A program made the position numbers and the translations under genes. The notes under the pieces are model-generated. The model saw nothing but the letters and a program-made list of their open reading frames with translations, had not been told where the DNA came from and made no database searches. Below are positions 53,131 through 61,686 of a stretch of DNA of 64,000 nt, one piece after another (position 1 is the stretch's first letter; each line of letters starts with the position of its first letter). This DNA comes from Flavobacterium crassostreae (GTDB lineage Bacteria > Bacteroidota > Bacteroidia > Flavobacteriales > Flavobacteriaceae), in NCBI RefSeq assembly GCF_001831475.1, contig NZ_CP017688.1:2914001-2978000 (forward strand). Reading direction: 5' to 3'.

Positions 53131-53280
53131 CTAAAAAGCATAAACCTCATGGCCATCTAATAATAAAACCTTGTTACCTATGATTGCAAAAACTTTTGTT
53201 TTTACTTCTATTATTTGCCCTCTATCTTCGATTGTATACGTGAAATCTGCTCCTTTTTTTATGTTCTCTAGTAAATACAT
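53131..53280 (-). CDS. Small phage beta-protein, 49 residues
   Basis: Short frame from ATG at 53280 to the stop at 53131. The product begins MYLLENIKKGADFTYTIEDR and is beta-rich. Its start (ENIKKG) and layout resemble the 58-66 residue protein encoded at 63258-63458 (MIENIKQGDTIEF), which hints at related genes on both sides of the cassette array. It ends 106 bases before the next gene and starts 18 bases after the methyltransferase stop. Confidence 0.55.
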   Translation of the reverse strand: MYLLENIKKGADFTYTIEDRGQIIEVKTKVFAIIGNKVLLLDGHEVYAF

Positions 53281-53298
53281 TTCTTGTCTGTTTTATTA

Positions 53299-54783
53299 TT
53301 ACAGAGCAATATTGGGTTGATTATTCAACTCTTCCAAGTCTTCACCTAAGTTTAATTCCGGGTAATTTTGCTTTATTTTTTTTGGGTCTCCTTTATAGAA
53401 GACTAAAACATTTTGATGCATCTTACCTATTTTACGACCTCCATTGAATTGACGCCTAACACGTACTGCCAGTGACCCAACCACGTTTACTAAAATGATT
53501 TCGTTATAATATTCCATCCCAGCATCTTTAAAGGCCTGAATAGTATCACTAACAAAGTTGTAATAGAATCCTTTTTTGTCGCGAACATCGCCAACTACAA
53601 AACACGCAAAACGATCTTCTTTTAATTGCGCAACTGATTTCTTAATGATTGAAAAATATACCTCTTTGAAGTCTGCATAGTCCATATTAGATAAGTCCTT
53701 TGGATCATCACTGTATTTTTCAAGGTCGGCATAAGGTGGGCAACTATAGAGGAAGTCCACATCTTTAAATTCTACCTCATCTAAAAACTCATTACTGTCT
53801 CCGGCGTGCCAAGTAACATCTTCTAAGTTTAATAATGCAGCTTGTTTTCTATTCGCTTCTACTTGAGCTAGCCTTAAATCAATTCCATCGTAAGGATAGC
53901 CTAAAATTCCTGCCACAACTCCACGAACCGAACCACCAGCAAACGGATCTAAAATCCTGCCTCCTTTGGGACAAAACCAGCGGTAGGATAATTCACAAAG
54001 AACTGGATCAAAAATACTCGCACCTTCATACACGTGCATCCCTTTTTGTTTTGCATAATCAATAATTTCATCCCATGATGGCTCACGTCCTAATGATTCC
54101 CGCATTTTATTTCTTAGTTCGTAAATAGCCGTTGACTGGCCACTTTTTGCAATCAATTCTACATCTTCTCTAGTCTCTTGAGAATTAAAGCCCAAAGCAA
54201 TCCATTTACGTTTGCGTTCTTGCCATACTCCAGAGCGAGTGTCTAGTATTGAAAATGGAGGAAAAATAAAACTATCCTTTAGTGATGAAGGTACTATCGG
54301 TTGATTTGTGGACCCGGTATTGTTCATTAGACCCTCAAAGGCAATATTATCAAAATCCGGTATGTTCATCAAACCTTGTAAGTCTGGAAAATCTAAATCA
54401 AAATTTTGAACGAAATCTAGCAATCCTTGTTGTGTGATTTTAGCATAAGCACTCGAGTAAACTAAAACCAGTTCCGCAGCTTCTTTCATGTTTGCACAAT
54501 CAATAAAAGTGGCCGGCAATTCTTCTGGAACTTGATGACCCGCCATTTGTGAAACAAAGTTTAAATCTAAATACCTATGCCTACCATCCAAACAATAGTT
54601 CACACCCTGATGATGCCAGACTTTAAAGGGATCTATAAATTGGTATTTAATAATAGATTCGATCAGTTTTTCGGATCCATTGTTTACCCATTCTTTAAAA
54701 TTTTCTTGTTGAAGAAATTGGAGTTTCCCCCATTTAATAAGCTCTGTCTTTAATATTCTAGATCCAATTATTTGATCATTCAT
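53299..54783 (-). CDS. ParB-like domain fused to a DNA methyltransferase
   Basis: A 494-residue two-domain protein. The N-terminal part (about 1-150) is ParB/Srx-like with the DGRHR motif at 66-70. The C-terminal part is a SAM-dependent DNA amino-methyltransferase: motif I DPFAGGSVRG (279-288) and motif IV SCPPY (347-351), in the order I then IV. ParB-methylase fusions are known in phages and protect phage DNA or alter gene expression. No restriction enzyme is adjacent. It is the first gene of the minus-strand structural run and is headed by operator copy 1. Confidence 0.85.
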   Translation of the reverse strand: MNDQIIGSRILKTELIKWGKLQFLQQENFKEWVNNGSEKLIESIIKYQFIDPFKVWHHQGVNYCLDGRHRYLDLNFVSQMAGHQVPEELPATFIDCANMKEAAELVLVYSSAYAKITQQGLLDFVQNFDLDFPDLQGLMNIPDFDNIAFEGLMNNTGSTNQPIVPSSLKDSFIFPPFSILDTRSGVWQERKRKWIALGFNSQETREDVELIAKSGQSTAIYELRNKMRESLGREPSWDEIIDYAKQKGMHVYEGASIFDPVLCELSYRWFCPKGGRILDPFAGGSVRGVVAGILGYPYDGIDLRLAQVEANRKQAALLNLEDVTWHAGDSNEFLDEVEFKDVDFLYSCPPYADLEKYSDDPKDLSNMDYADFKEVYFSIIKKSVAQLKEDRFACFVVGDVRDKKGFYYNFVSDTIQAFKDAGMEYYNEIILVNVVGSLAVRVRRQFNGGRKIGKMHQNVLVFYKGDPKKIKQNYPELNLGEDLEELNNQPNIAL

Positions 54784-54978
54784 AAGTTATTATTTTTATT
54801 TTGGTAACATTATGAAACAAATATAAATAATTATAAGTTCAAAGTAACATATTATGTTACATGTTAGGTGTGAATCAATTAATATATTGTTAAATAATTT
54901 CTGTTTTAAAATAAAATATAAACCAACAAAAGGAAGCTGGAGGTATTTTTATGGCTATTACTACCCACTTACAAAAGG
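54784..54978. other. Junction between prophage and cassette array
   Basis: It contains the methyltransferase promoter and operator and then AT-rich sequence without a gene up to the first attC-like element near 54979. I see no duplicate of the tRNA-Met end here, so this does not look like the phage attachment site. Confidence 0.5.
54818..54860 (-). promoter_or_regulatory. Phage promoter with operator copy 1
   Basis: Palindrome GTAACATA-N-TATGTTAC at 54844-54860. The minus-strand TATATTTG -7 element lies at 54818-54825; counting 19 bases upstream puts the -33 position inside the palindrome, so binding should compete with polymerase. A half-like GTAACAT also occurs at 54804-54810. Confidence 0.7.
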
Positions 54979-55090
54979 TTTTAACCAATTTGTAAATTTT
55001 GTAAAACTTCCATTTTAAATTGTATATTCGTTACAGCGAAGGTAATCGTATCCAAAGCCTGCAAACTAGTTAAGGCGTGAACGTTGGCAG
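54979..55090 (+). other. attC-like site 0 (left end of array, degenerate left arm)
   Basis: The right half ends in AACGTTGGCAG (core GTTGGCAG at 55083-55090). Bases 55047-55077 are identical over 31 bp to 62503-62533 in site 5, and the left half aligns with that of site 5 (TTAACCAATTTG against TTAACTAATTTG). Its left arm no longer pairs well with the right arm, and no clear R'' box remains. Confidence 0.6.
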
Positions 55091-55120
55091 TCAGCTTAAA
55101 AAATCGTAAATACATAAAAT

Positions 55121-55912
55121 ATGTCTAAACAATTAGAAATTCCTTTTATTAACAGAGAACTAGAGCATATACCTGTAGTTCAAAGAATAACTGATGGTTA
55201 CATTAACGCAACAGATATTTGTAAAGCTGCTAACAAAAACTTTGCAGATTATTCAAGACTAAAAAACACTATTGAATTTTTAGATGCCCTTTCTGCCGAT
55301 ATGGGAATTCCCATATCGGAACTTGTCCAACAAATTAAAGGAGGAATACCTTCTTTTCAAGGAACTTGGGTTCATCCGCAAGTTGCTATAAATTTGGCGC
55401 AATGGGCTTCTCCTAAATTTGCAGTTTTAGTTTCAAAGTGGGTTTTCGAATGGATGAATGGAAACATTCCAAACAAATCGAAATTACCTTATCATATCCA
55501 AAGATATTTAATAAACCGAAGCGAAATTCCACACACTCATTTTTCTGTTTTTAACGAAATAATTTTTAATTTAATAGCTCCGTTGGAAGATATAGGTTAT
55601 GAATTGCCAGATAAACTTGTTCCAGACATCTCTCAAGGACGTATGTTTGCAGGATGGATAAGAAAAGAAAAAGGATTAGAACCTAATGACTTCCCTACTT
55701 ATACTCATACATATCCAGACGGACGAGTAATCCCAAATGTAAAATTATATCCAAATACTTTATTAGCTGACTTTAGAAAACATTTTTATGATATATGGAT
55801 TAAAGAACGTGCACCAAAGTATTTTTCGGAAAGAGATAAAAATGCTTTACCATATTTACAAAAAGTGATTATTTCATTACCAGCACCTATTGAAATAAAG
55901 CAAATTAAATAA
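55121..55912 (+). CDS. KilA-N domain protein (cassette 1)
   Basis: A 263-residue protein with a KilA-N DNA-binding domain at the N-terminus (about 14-115): RITDGYINATDICKAANKNF, then FQGTWVHPQVAINLAQWASP and FAVLVSKWVFEWM. A C-terminal domain of about 120 residues follows (ISQGRMFAGWIRKEKGLEPN). KilA-N proteins are common in phages and in phage-defence contexts. The gene starts 38 bases after core site 0, and its stop lies 9 bases before the R'' box of site 1, as in an integron cassette. Confidence 0.88.
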   Translation: MSKQLEIPFINRELEHIPVVQRITDGYINATDICKAANKNFADYSRLKNTIEFLDALSADMGIPISELVQQIKGGIPSFQGTWVHPQVAINLAQWASPKFAVLVSKWVFEWMNGNIPNKSKLPYHIQRYLINRSEIPHTHFSVFNEIIFNLIAPLEDIGYELPDKLVPDISQGRMFAGWIRKEKGLEPNDFPTYTHTYPDGRVIPNVKLYPNTLLADFRKHFYDIWIKERAPKYFSERDKNALPYLQKVIISLPAPIEIKQIK

Positions 55913-55921
55913 AAAGCCGAA

Positions 55922-56056
55922 CTGCCAACAGCCATTTAGCAATATTGCGAGTTTTACGGTAAATTCATGTTTACGTTTCGCAAGATTATATTTCTTTAGC
56001 GGAAAATAATCGGTCACGAAGTTCGCAACATAGCTAAGTGGCATAACGTTAGCAAC
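55922..56056 (+). other. attC-like site 1
   Basis: R'' box CTGCCAAC (55922-55929) is the exact reverse complement of GTTGGCAG at the start of the same cassette (55083). The core of the next cassette is GTTAGCAAC (56048-56056). Inner arms GCCATTTAGC..ATATTGCGA (55931-55950) and TTCGCAACATAGCTAAGTGGC-type sequence (56022-56042) pair at about 18 of 21 positions. Length is 135 bp. Confidence 0.75.
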
Positions 56057-56075
56057 AATTATAAAAAATACGTAA

Positions 56076-56696
56076 ATGAAGAAACTATTATTAATAACTT
56101 TAATTCTTACTTTTATAACAACTTATAGTCAAGAAGAAAAAACACAAATGATTTCCAAATTTGATTATTCTGAAGATAATCGTGAATATGTAATGGAAAA
56201 TTTTCTTGGAATTGAGAAACTCGATTTTAGTTTTACAAATTCAGAAAAATTAATTGGAAAAAATTTTAAAATTACTCTACGTAAATATAAAAACGGGGAA
56301 ATTGAAATAGAAAAAATTGTCATTAACACTAAAGGAGAAGGATTACCTACGATTAATAAAGATTTTAAATTTTCTTTAATAACCCAACAGATTCTAAACA
56401 ATGAAAAGATTGCTTTTTTCTTTCCTGCATTTTTTAATAAACAAATTTTTGAAGTTAATAAAAAATTTAAAGATGGTACAATGTTACTTAGAGAAGTAAA
56501 TGGAGGTTATGAAAAGATTAATTTTGAAATTGGAAAAGAAATACAAATTGCTTTAATTACACCGCCAAATGACAATCCAGATAAAGGCAATTTAGGATAT
56601 TGTGAAGTGTCAAAAGGGAATATTGATGTTGAAAAATGGTATGAAAAATATAAAATTTCGGAATTTTTCTTAATCTACTTAATTGTTGAAGAATAA
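56076..56696 (+). CDS. Secreted protein of unknown function (cassette 2)
   Basis: A 206-residue protein with a signal peptide (MKKLLLITLILTFITTYSQ, cleavage near 19). The mature part is mixed alpha/beta and Lys/Glu-rich (FKITLRKYKNGEIEIEKIVI). I do not recognise a family. The start is 28 bases after core 56048, and the stop is 5 bases before R'' box GTTGCTAAC (56702), so nearly the whole cassette is coding. Confidence 0.75.
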   Translation: MKKLLLITLILTFITTYSQEEKTQMISKFDYSEDNREYVMENFLGIEKLDFSFTNSEKLIGKNFKITLRKYKNGEIEIEKIVINTKGEGLPTINKDFKFSLITQQILNNEKIAFFFPAFFNKQIFEVNKKFKDGTMLLREVNGGYEKINFEIGKEIQIALITPPNDNPDKGNLGYCEVSKGNIDVEKWYEKYKISEFFLIYLIVEE

Positions 56697-56701
56697 TAAC
56701 T

Positions 56702-56838
56702 GTTGCTAACAGCAGTTTGCAAAAATGGCGGGTTTTGGGCTTAATTTAAAGTTGGTCTTGTATCCGATAAATTTGTGCTCATCCGAAGATTTTGCTTCCT
56801 TATTCTCAAACTGCTTGTAGGGCGAGAACGTTATGGGC
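56702..56838 (+). other. attC-like site 2
   Basis: R'' box GTTGCTAAC (56702-56710) is the exact reverse complement of GTTAGCAAC at 56048. Arms AGCAGTTTG (56711-56719) and CAAACTGCT (56807-56815) pair perfectly. The next core is GTTATGGGC (56830-56838). GGCTTAATTTAAAG at 56738-56751 recurs at 63161-63174 in site 6 at almost the same distance from the R'' box. Length is 137 bp. Confidence 0.75.
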
Positions 56839-56870
56839 AATGCTAAAAAAACAGAAAAACATACTAAAAT

Positions 56871-57974
56871 ATGAGATTTAGAAAAAGAGTAAAAGTATTC
56901 CCAGGATTTCATTTAAATCTTTCAAAATCGGGAATAAGTTCAACACTTGGTGTAAATGGAGCAAGTGTAAACTTCACAAAAAAAGGAAGTTATTTAAACA
57001 CTGGAATTCCCGGAACAGGTTTGTATGACCGAAAAAAAATAGGAACAAAACAGAATTCAAATTTCACAGATTCTTCAGAAAATATTGAACATAAAAGTAA
57101 TAGTACGCAAGAAATTGTTGGTGAAATTAAAAGTGCAGAAACTGATAAATTAACAAGCGCAAATCTTATTGAGCTAAAAGAAACACTTGAAGAGGTTTAT
57201 AAAGACCGAATTGAACTTAATCAAGAAATTATACAAACGAAAAAGGAAATTAAATCTGCAAAAACCATACGTATAGTAGCATTCATTTTTGTTGTCGGAC
57301 TGTTCGTTAAAGCCTTTAAGAATAAAGTTCTCGATAAAGAGGAATATTTGCGTGATTTAGAAAATCAATTAGAAAATAGTTTTATAAATATTGACGTAGA
57401 ATTTGACAAATCTTTTGAAGAAAAATACAATGGTTTATTAAACTCTTATAATGAACTCTTAACAACAGAAGTAATTTGGGACATTACTTCGAGCATACAA
57501 CAGGATATGAAAACTACAAGAAGTGCTGCATCAAGTGTTGTAACTCGTAAACCTGTTAAATTTAAATTCGATAATATTGATATTATAAAATCAACTTATC
57601 CAGCATTTCATTTTGAAAATAAAAACGGAGGAGATTTATACATTTATCCTGCATTCATAATTTTCACTACAAGCGATAATAAATTTGCACTAATTGATAT
57701 TAAAGATTTAGAATTAACTTTTTCACAACAAAGATTTTTAGAAGAAGAAAAAATTCCTTCAGACACAAAAATAATTGATAAAACTTGGGCGAAAGTAAAT
57801 AAGAATGGATCACCAGACAAAAGATTCAAAGGCAATTATGAAATACCAATTGTTGGTTATGGAAAACTTGAAATTAAAACTTCTTTCGGTCTAAATGAAT
57901 TATATTCCTTTAGTAGCTTTGAAAAATCAGGACAGTTTTCAGAAACTTTTTTGGAGTATAAAAAAGCAATTTAA
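56871..57974 (+). CDS. DUF4236 protein with coiled coil (cassette 3)
   Basis: A 367-residue protein. The N-terminal 50 residues are a DUF4236 domain (FRKRVKVFPGFHLNLSKSGI, TKKGSYLNTGIPGTGLYDRK). A coiled coil (about 90-125), a short hydrophobic segment (IRIVAFIFVVGLFVKAF, near 133), a second coil and a C-terminal beta-rich domain follow (FENKNGGDLYIYPAFIIFTT). DUF4236 has no known activity but occurs often in mobile or defence regions. It starts 41 bases after core 56830. Confidence 0.8.
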   Translation: MRFRKRVKVFPGFHLNLSKSGISSTLGVNGASVNFTKKGSYLNTGIPGTGLYDRKKIGTKQNSNFTDSSENIEHKSNSTQEIVGEIKSAETDKLTSANLIELKETLEEVYKDRIELNQEIIQTKKEIKSAKTIRIVAFIFVVGLFVKAFKNKVLDKEEYLRDLENQLENSFINIDVEFDKSFEEKYNGLLNSYNELLTTEVIWDITSSIQQDMKTTRSAASSVVTRKPVKFKFDNIDIIKSTYPAFHFENKNGGDLYIYPAFIIFTTSDNKFALIDIKDLELTFSQQRFLEEEKIPSDTKIIDKTWAKVNKNGSPDKRFKGNYEIPIVGYGKLEIKTSFGLNELYSFSSFEKSGQFSETFLEYKKAI

Positions 57975-57982
57975 TTAAAGTA

Positions 57983-58104
57983 CAACCCCAACAGCCATTT
58001 TGAGCTAGCTGGAATTTATTCGAATTATGGTCAAACCAAAATAATCATCTTCTAAGTTTGCAACAGCCATAAGTTTAATAACACAGACGGCAAGCGTTGC
58101 GGGT
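57983..58104 (+). other. attC-like site 3 (degenerate or recombined)
   Basis: It starts CCCCAAC (57986-57992) followed by AGCCATTTTGAGC like site 1, but the matching right arm is missing. A shorter nested element, GCAACAGCC (58060 region) and GGCAAGCGTTGC (58089-58100), could be a small attC with core GTTGCGGG (58096-58103). Neither R'' box complements the expected start, which suggests a deletion or hybrid junction. Confidence 0.4.
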
Positions 58105-58173
58105 GACACATAAGACCAATCCTGCGATATAATAAGTACGTCAACAAAAAGAGTAATTGTAAAAAAGACAAGG

Positions 58174-58785
58174 GTGGTTAAAAAGACAATAAAACGAGGT
58201 TTAAGGGTTTCGCGATATGTTATATATAAAGAAACATTAGTTGACTACAAGGAACACTTTTGGTCTTTTATTGGAGCTTTTATAGGTATCGGACTAATCG
58301 CATTCTTTCAACATCATATATTGACAAAGGAGGAAAATATATTTCTTATAGGTTCATTTGGCGCATCAAGCGTTCTTATTTACGGAGCAATTCAAAGTCC
58401 ATTGGCTCAACCAAGAAACTTAATTGGCGGCCATCTAATATCTGCATTTATCGGTGTAACAATTTACAAATTATTGCCTGACATTATTTGGTTGACAGCT
58501 CCTCTGGCTGTTGCTCTATCAATTGTTGCAATGCAAATTACAAAAACACTTCATCCTCCTGGTGGCGCAACAGCTTTAATTGCTGTAATTGGTTCAGAAA
58601 AAATCAAAACATTAGGCTATTTCTATCTTTTATCACCTGTTTTTACAGGTACAATGATTCTATTTATAATAGCATTAATATTTAATAACATTACGCCACA
58701 TAGAAAATATCCAACAGACAAAAGATTTACAAATTCCATTAGACGGATTTTTATTAAAAAAAAACAATTTGATTCTATAACATAG
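58174..58785 (+). CDS. HPP family membrane protein
   Basis: A 203-residue integral membrane protein starting with GTG. Four to five hydrophobic segments are visible (FWSFIGAFIGIGLIAFF, IFLIGSFGASSVLIYGAI, APLAVALSIVAMQI, YFYLLSPVFTGTMILFIIAL), with the family signature LHPPGGATALIAV near 130. HPP proteins have been linked to nitrite transport in plants and cyanobacteria; the bacterial substrate is usually unknown. It starts about 78 bases after core-like GTTGCGGG at 58096. Confidence 0.85.
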   Translation: MVKKTIKRGLRVSRYVIYKETLVDYKEHFWSFIGAFIGIGLIAFFQHHILTKEENIFLIGSFGASSVLIYGAIQSPLAQPRNLIGGHLISAFIGVTIYKLLPDIIWLTAPLAVALSIVAMQITKTLHPPGGATALIAVIGSEKIKTLGYFYLLSPVFTGTMILFIIALIFNNITPHRKYPTDKRFTNSIRRIFIKKKQFDSIT

Positions 58786-59053
58786 AGCAATGATACAAAT
58801 ATTGAACTTAAAGTCATTTCGAACAAGAGAGCCATTTGAAATCCCCAACTTCTTGTAGCTGCAAATTGTTATAGGTAAGTTTAAAACGAAATATAGTCTG
58901 CGAAAGCCAAAGGGTTGACTACCCAAAGTGACAATTAAAAACAAAAAAAGTGGAGAAGAAACCACTTAAAAAACGGACTGTTCCTGTTCAGCAACTTTAA
59001 TTGGAGGCGGTAATCGAAAAGCCTTATGAGTAGGTAAATCAAAAACAATATTT

Positions 59054-60052
59054 ATGTTCACAAAATCTGAATTAATAAATTTAAAAACATCTTTTGGTAA
59101 TGCCTATCCTGATTATTTCAAGCAATTAGAGGCCTGTAATACACAACAAGAACTAGCGGATACTTACGAAAAAATTAAAGCAGACGCTTTTGAAAAAGCT
59201 AAACCCTTTTTAGCAGAGGGAGATGATCCTACTGGATTTCCTGCAATTGCACTTACTACACAACAGTATAATAACTTGATTTCTGCACAAGGGGATAATA
59301 TCAAAGTTTACGTTACAGCAATGATAAATACGGCACAACTAATTCAGCCAAGTTTTAACGTTGGTCAAACTGTAGCTAGTTTAATGGGTGGAGGAATTAC
59401 GGCCATCGGAACAATTGCAGGTGCAGCATTTGGTGAGGGTATTGTGGGAGGTATGGTTGCTACATTAGCGGTTGCAGCAGGTGTTGAAGCCGTTACAGTT
59501 GCAGGATTAGTGACATTGATAGCTGTTGCAATTATAGCTATCATTATACCAATCATTTATTTCATGCTTAAACCAGCTTGTTGCTTTGTTGTAGTGTTAA
59601 ATGAAACAAATAATCAATTAAATTGGGTTGATGATTACAATGTACATGGTAAGCCAATTGGTCATACTCCTTTTATTAGTGCAGCTATAGATATACCTCA
59701 GCCAATACCTGGCGCTGGTAGATATGTTTATTGTGGCTTAGTGCAAACAGACAAAAGAGATGCTGCATTAGTTGGAACTCAATACGGATTTACATACTCT
59801 GGAAATTCAGGAGCTTACAAAGCTAATTTTGGGGTTGAATGTCCATTAACAAGTTTGTATGTAGACAATAACTGCTTTTGTGAAATTGGTTCTTCATCTG
59901 AAGATGCTGCCAATCAAACTGACTCCAAAAATGTATTGAGCTATACTGCCTCTAGTGTAAATCCAAAACTAGACGTAAGTATTAACTGTAATTCAGGTTC
60001 TGGGTATGTAGCTTATTACATAGCTAGAGTTAAGGATGGATCTTTAAATTAA
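59054..60052 (+). CDS. Unknown protein with glycine-rich hydrophobic segment (cassette end)
   Basis: A 332-residue protein without a signal peptide. The N-terminal 105 residues are helical and soluble. A Gly/Ala-rich hydrophobic stretch follows (about 112-172: GGGITAIGTIAGAAFGEGIV, then VTLIAVAIIAIIIPIIYFML). The C-terminal 155 residues are beta-rich with several Cys (PACCFVVVLNET, VECPLTSLYVDNNCFCEIG). The order helix-hairpin-beta lectin-like domain recalls pore-forming proteins, but I recognise no family. It ends 14 bases before an R'' box. Confidence 0.65.
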   Translation: MFTKSELINLKTSFGNAYPDYFKQLEACNTQQELADTYEKIKADAFEKAKPFLAEGDDPTGFPAIALTTQQYNNLISAQGDNIKVYVTAMINTAQLIQPSFNVGQTVASLMGGGITAIGTIAGAAFGEGIVGGMVATLAVAAGVEAVTVAGLVTLIAVAIIAIIIPIIYFMLKPACCFVVVLNETNNQLNWVDDYNVHGKPIGHTPFISAAIDIPQPIPGAGRYVYCGLVQTDKRDAALVGTQYGFTYSGNSGAYKANFGVECPLTSLYVDNNCFCEIGSSSEDAANQTDSKNVLSYTASSVNPKLDVSINCNSGSGYVAYYIARVKDGSLN

Positions 60053-60066
60053 AAAATGTTAGATCT

Positions 60067-60200
60067 GCCCATAACAGCAGCTTAAAAGAAATGGCAGGAG
60101 AAGTGGTTAATCAAGCAGTTGGCTTTCTACAAAATTTTGTAGTGCTCAAAAGCTCGTGCCTCTATCCTGCCAGTTCTTTAAAAAGTAAAACGTTATGAAT
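60067..60200 (+). other. attC-like site 4
   Basis: R'' box GCCCATAAC (60067-60075) is the exact reverse complement of GTTATGGGC at 56830, the start of the DUF4236 unit, so 56830-60191 may be one large cassette with three genes. Arms CTTAAAAGAAATGGCAGGA (60081-60099) and 60165-60185 (TCCTGCCA, TTCTTTAAAAAG) pair with few mismatches. An inner perfect palindrome CTACAAAATTTTGTAG lies at 60127-60142. The next core is GTTATGAAT (60192-60200). Confidence 0.75.
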
Positions 60201-60606
60201 AATTTTAAATCAACTTTATCAATTAAATCTTTAAGACAATATTTCTAGCACGATTGTTAACAGCTTTTTTGTTGATATTATAGCTAATTGCTTTTTAGAA
60301 AAAAAAATATTCTATTTTAAAATCTTAACTATTTTATTGCATCTGCATCCATAATTTTTGATTACGATTTAAACCGCTATCTCGAGTACCTATTTTTCTA
60401 ATCTAAACCTCTTTCTACATAAAATATTTTTGCATCCTCCCATTCAGCAAAAAAAACTCTAAATTGTTATTCTACCTAATGCAATCTTTTGGTTATTATT
60501 GGGTTTTTAGCATTTTTTTAATTGAAAACACTCATATCTGAAAAATGGATAAGGCGCTAAAAAACAGAGTTAGTATAATAATTTTGTTTTACAAATCGTT
60601 AAAAGA
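60201..60606. other. AT-rich stretch without a gene inside the array
   Basis: About 400 bases between core 60192 and the end of the XRE-ImmA gene. I see no frame of useful length on either strand, no repeats and no terminator-like hairpin with a T-run. It may be remains of a lost cassette gene or a 3' untranslated region. Confidence 0.5.
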
Positions 60607-61659
60607 TTATTTAATTATCCTTAATCTAGAAGTATTAAAAAATCTTTGAATGACATCTACAGGAATATTAAAAGCATTACTTAATTCCAAATCAGAATAA
60701 TCTAGTTCATTTTTATGTAATTTATATGCTTCGATAAATAGTGATGGTTCATCTATAAATACAAAACCATCTTCATTCTTCTTTTTTCCATCACGACTTA
60801 ACTCAATAGTTAAATAAGTAAAATGGCTTTCCGAAATACAACTCAAATCTTTTGCCCTTCTAATTATAGAAGCCATTGATGTTAGCCAGTAACTTTTTAA
60901 TTGCCCTAAACTAGATAATTTTAAATTAAACAAAGAATTTTTAATAAACTCTGCTGGCATCAGAAATTCAGATGCAAATCTATTTGCTTCATTTTCTTTT
61001 ATTTTTTCAATATTTCTATGGTAAGGAATTGGAAAATCGTGCATCATTAAATGACCTAACTCATGAGCTAGTGTAAATCTTTTTCTATCATTTGTAAAAG
61101 ATTTATTTAAAATAATTACCGGATTACCTTTGTCAGTTATAAAAGAAACACCATCGAATTTTTCAGTTATTTCAAACTCTATCACAATAATACCGAAATT
61201 TTCTAATAAGGTAAAAATTGATTTTACAGGCTCATTAGGTAAAATTCTCAATAGCTTTCTTGTATTTTTGGCAATTATTTCTGGAGTATAACCCTCCTCA
61301 ATGTCTAAAGGAACTAAGCGAACTTCAGGCCATTCTATAGAATTTGACATTTGATCAACTAAATATCCAATTAATCGAATACTATACTCAATTTCTGTTT
61401 TTATTTTTTTTGTTATTGTTGTTCGCTTTCTATAATGTGCATTCTCAGGTAAATTTGAAATATTATGATCTAACCAACTTTCTGGAAACCCTAAAAAGTC
61501 AATGATTTTCAACACCATTTCATCAGAAAGCAAACCAAATCCTTTTTCATACTTAGACAAATTAGATTGGGAAAGCCCAACGATATTTTTAGCTAATTCA
61601 GATTGAGTTAACCCTCTATATTCTCTAGCGAATATTAATTGTCTATAATTAAAACCCAT
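60607..61659 (-). CDS. XRE regulator fused to ImmA/IrrE metallopeptidase
   Basis: A 350-residue protein with an N-terminal Cro/C1-type helix-turn-helix (about 10-60: REYRGLTQSELAKNIVGLSQ, SNLSKYEKG) and a C-terminal COG2856 zinc peptidase with the motif AHELGH (His199, Glu200, His203) and the downstream Glu of NEANRFASEFLMP. Such proteins cleave repressors or serve as the regulator in toxin-antitoxin-like pairs. It lies 27 bases after the 208-residue gene on the minus strand, opposite to the other cassette genes. Confidence 0.9.
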   Translation of the reverse strand: MGFNYRQLIFAREYRGLTQSELAKNIVGLSQSNLSKYEKGFGLLSDEMVLKIIDFLGFPESWLDHNISNLPENAHYRKRTTITKKIKTEIEYSIRLIGYLVDQMSNSIEWPEVRLVPLDIEEGYTPEIIAKNTRKLLRILPNEPVKSIFTLLENFGIIVIEFEITEKFDGVSFITDKGNPVIILNKSFTNDRKRFTLAHELGHLMMHDFPIPYHRNIEKIKENEANRFASEFLMPAEFIKNSLFNLKLSSLGQLKSYWLTSMASIIRRAKDLSCISESHFTYLTIELSRDGKKKNEDGFVFIDEPSLFIEAYKLHKNELDYSDLELSNAFNIPVDVIQRFFNTSRLRIIK

Positions 61660-61686
61660 ATAAAATTATTCAATTATTAATAAAAA

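Noticed and set aside
54784..55000. Search for the right attachment site of the prophage at the phage-array junction
   Set aside because: No stretch matches the 3' part of tRNA-Met or the sequence before the integrase over a meaningful length.
58829..58876. Further attC-like junction with core-like GTTATAGGT before the 59054 gene
   Set aside because: Only weak pairing (CATTTG with CAAAT-G), no AAC before the core and no complementary R'' box; left unlisted as a site.
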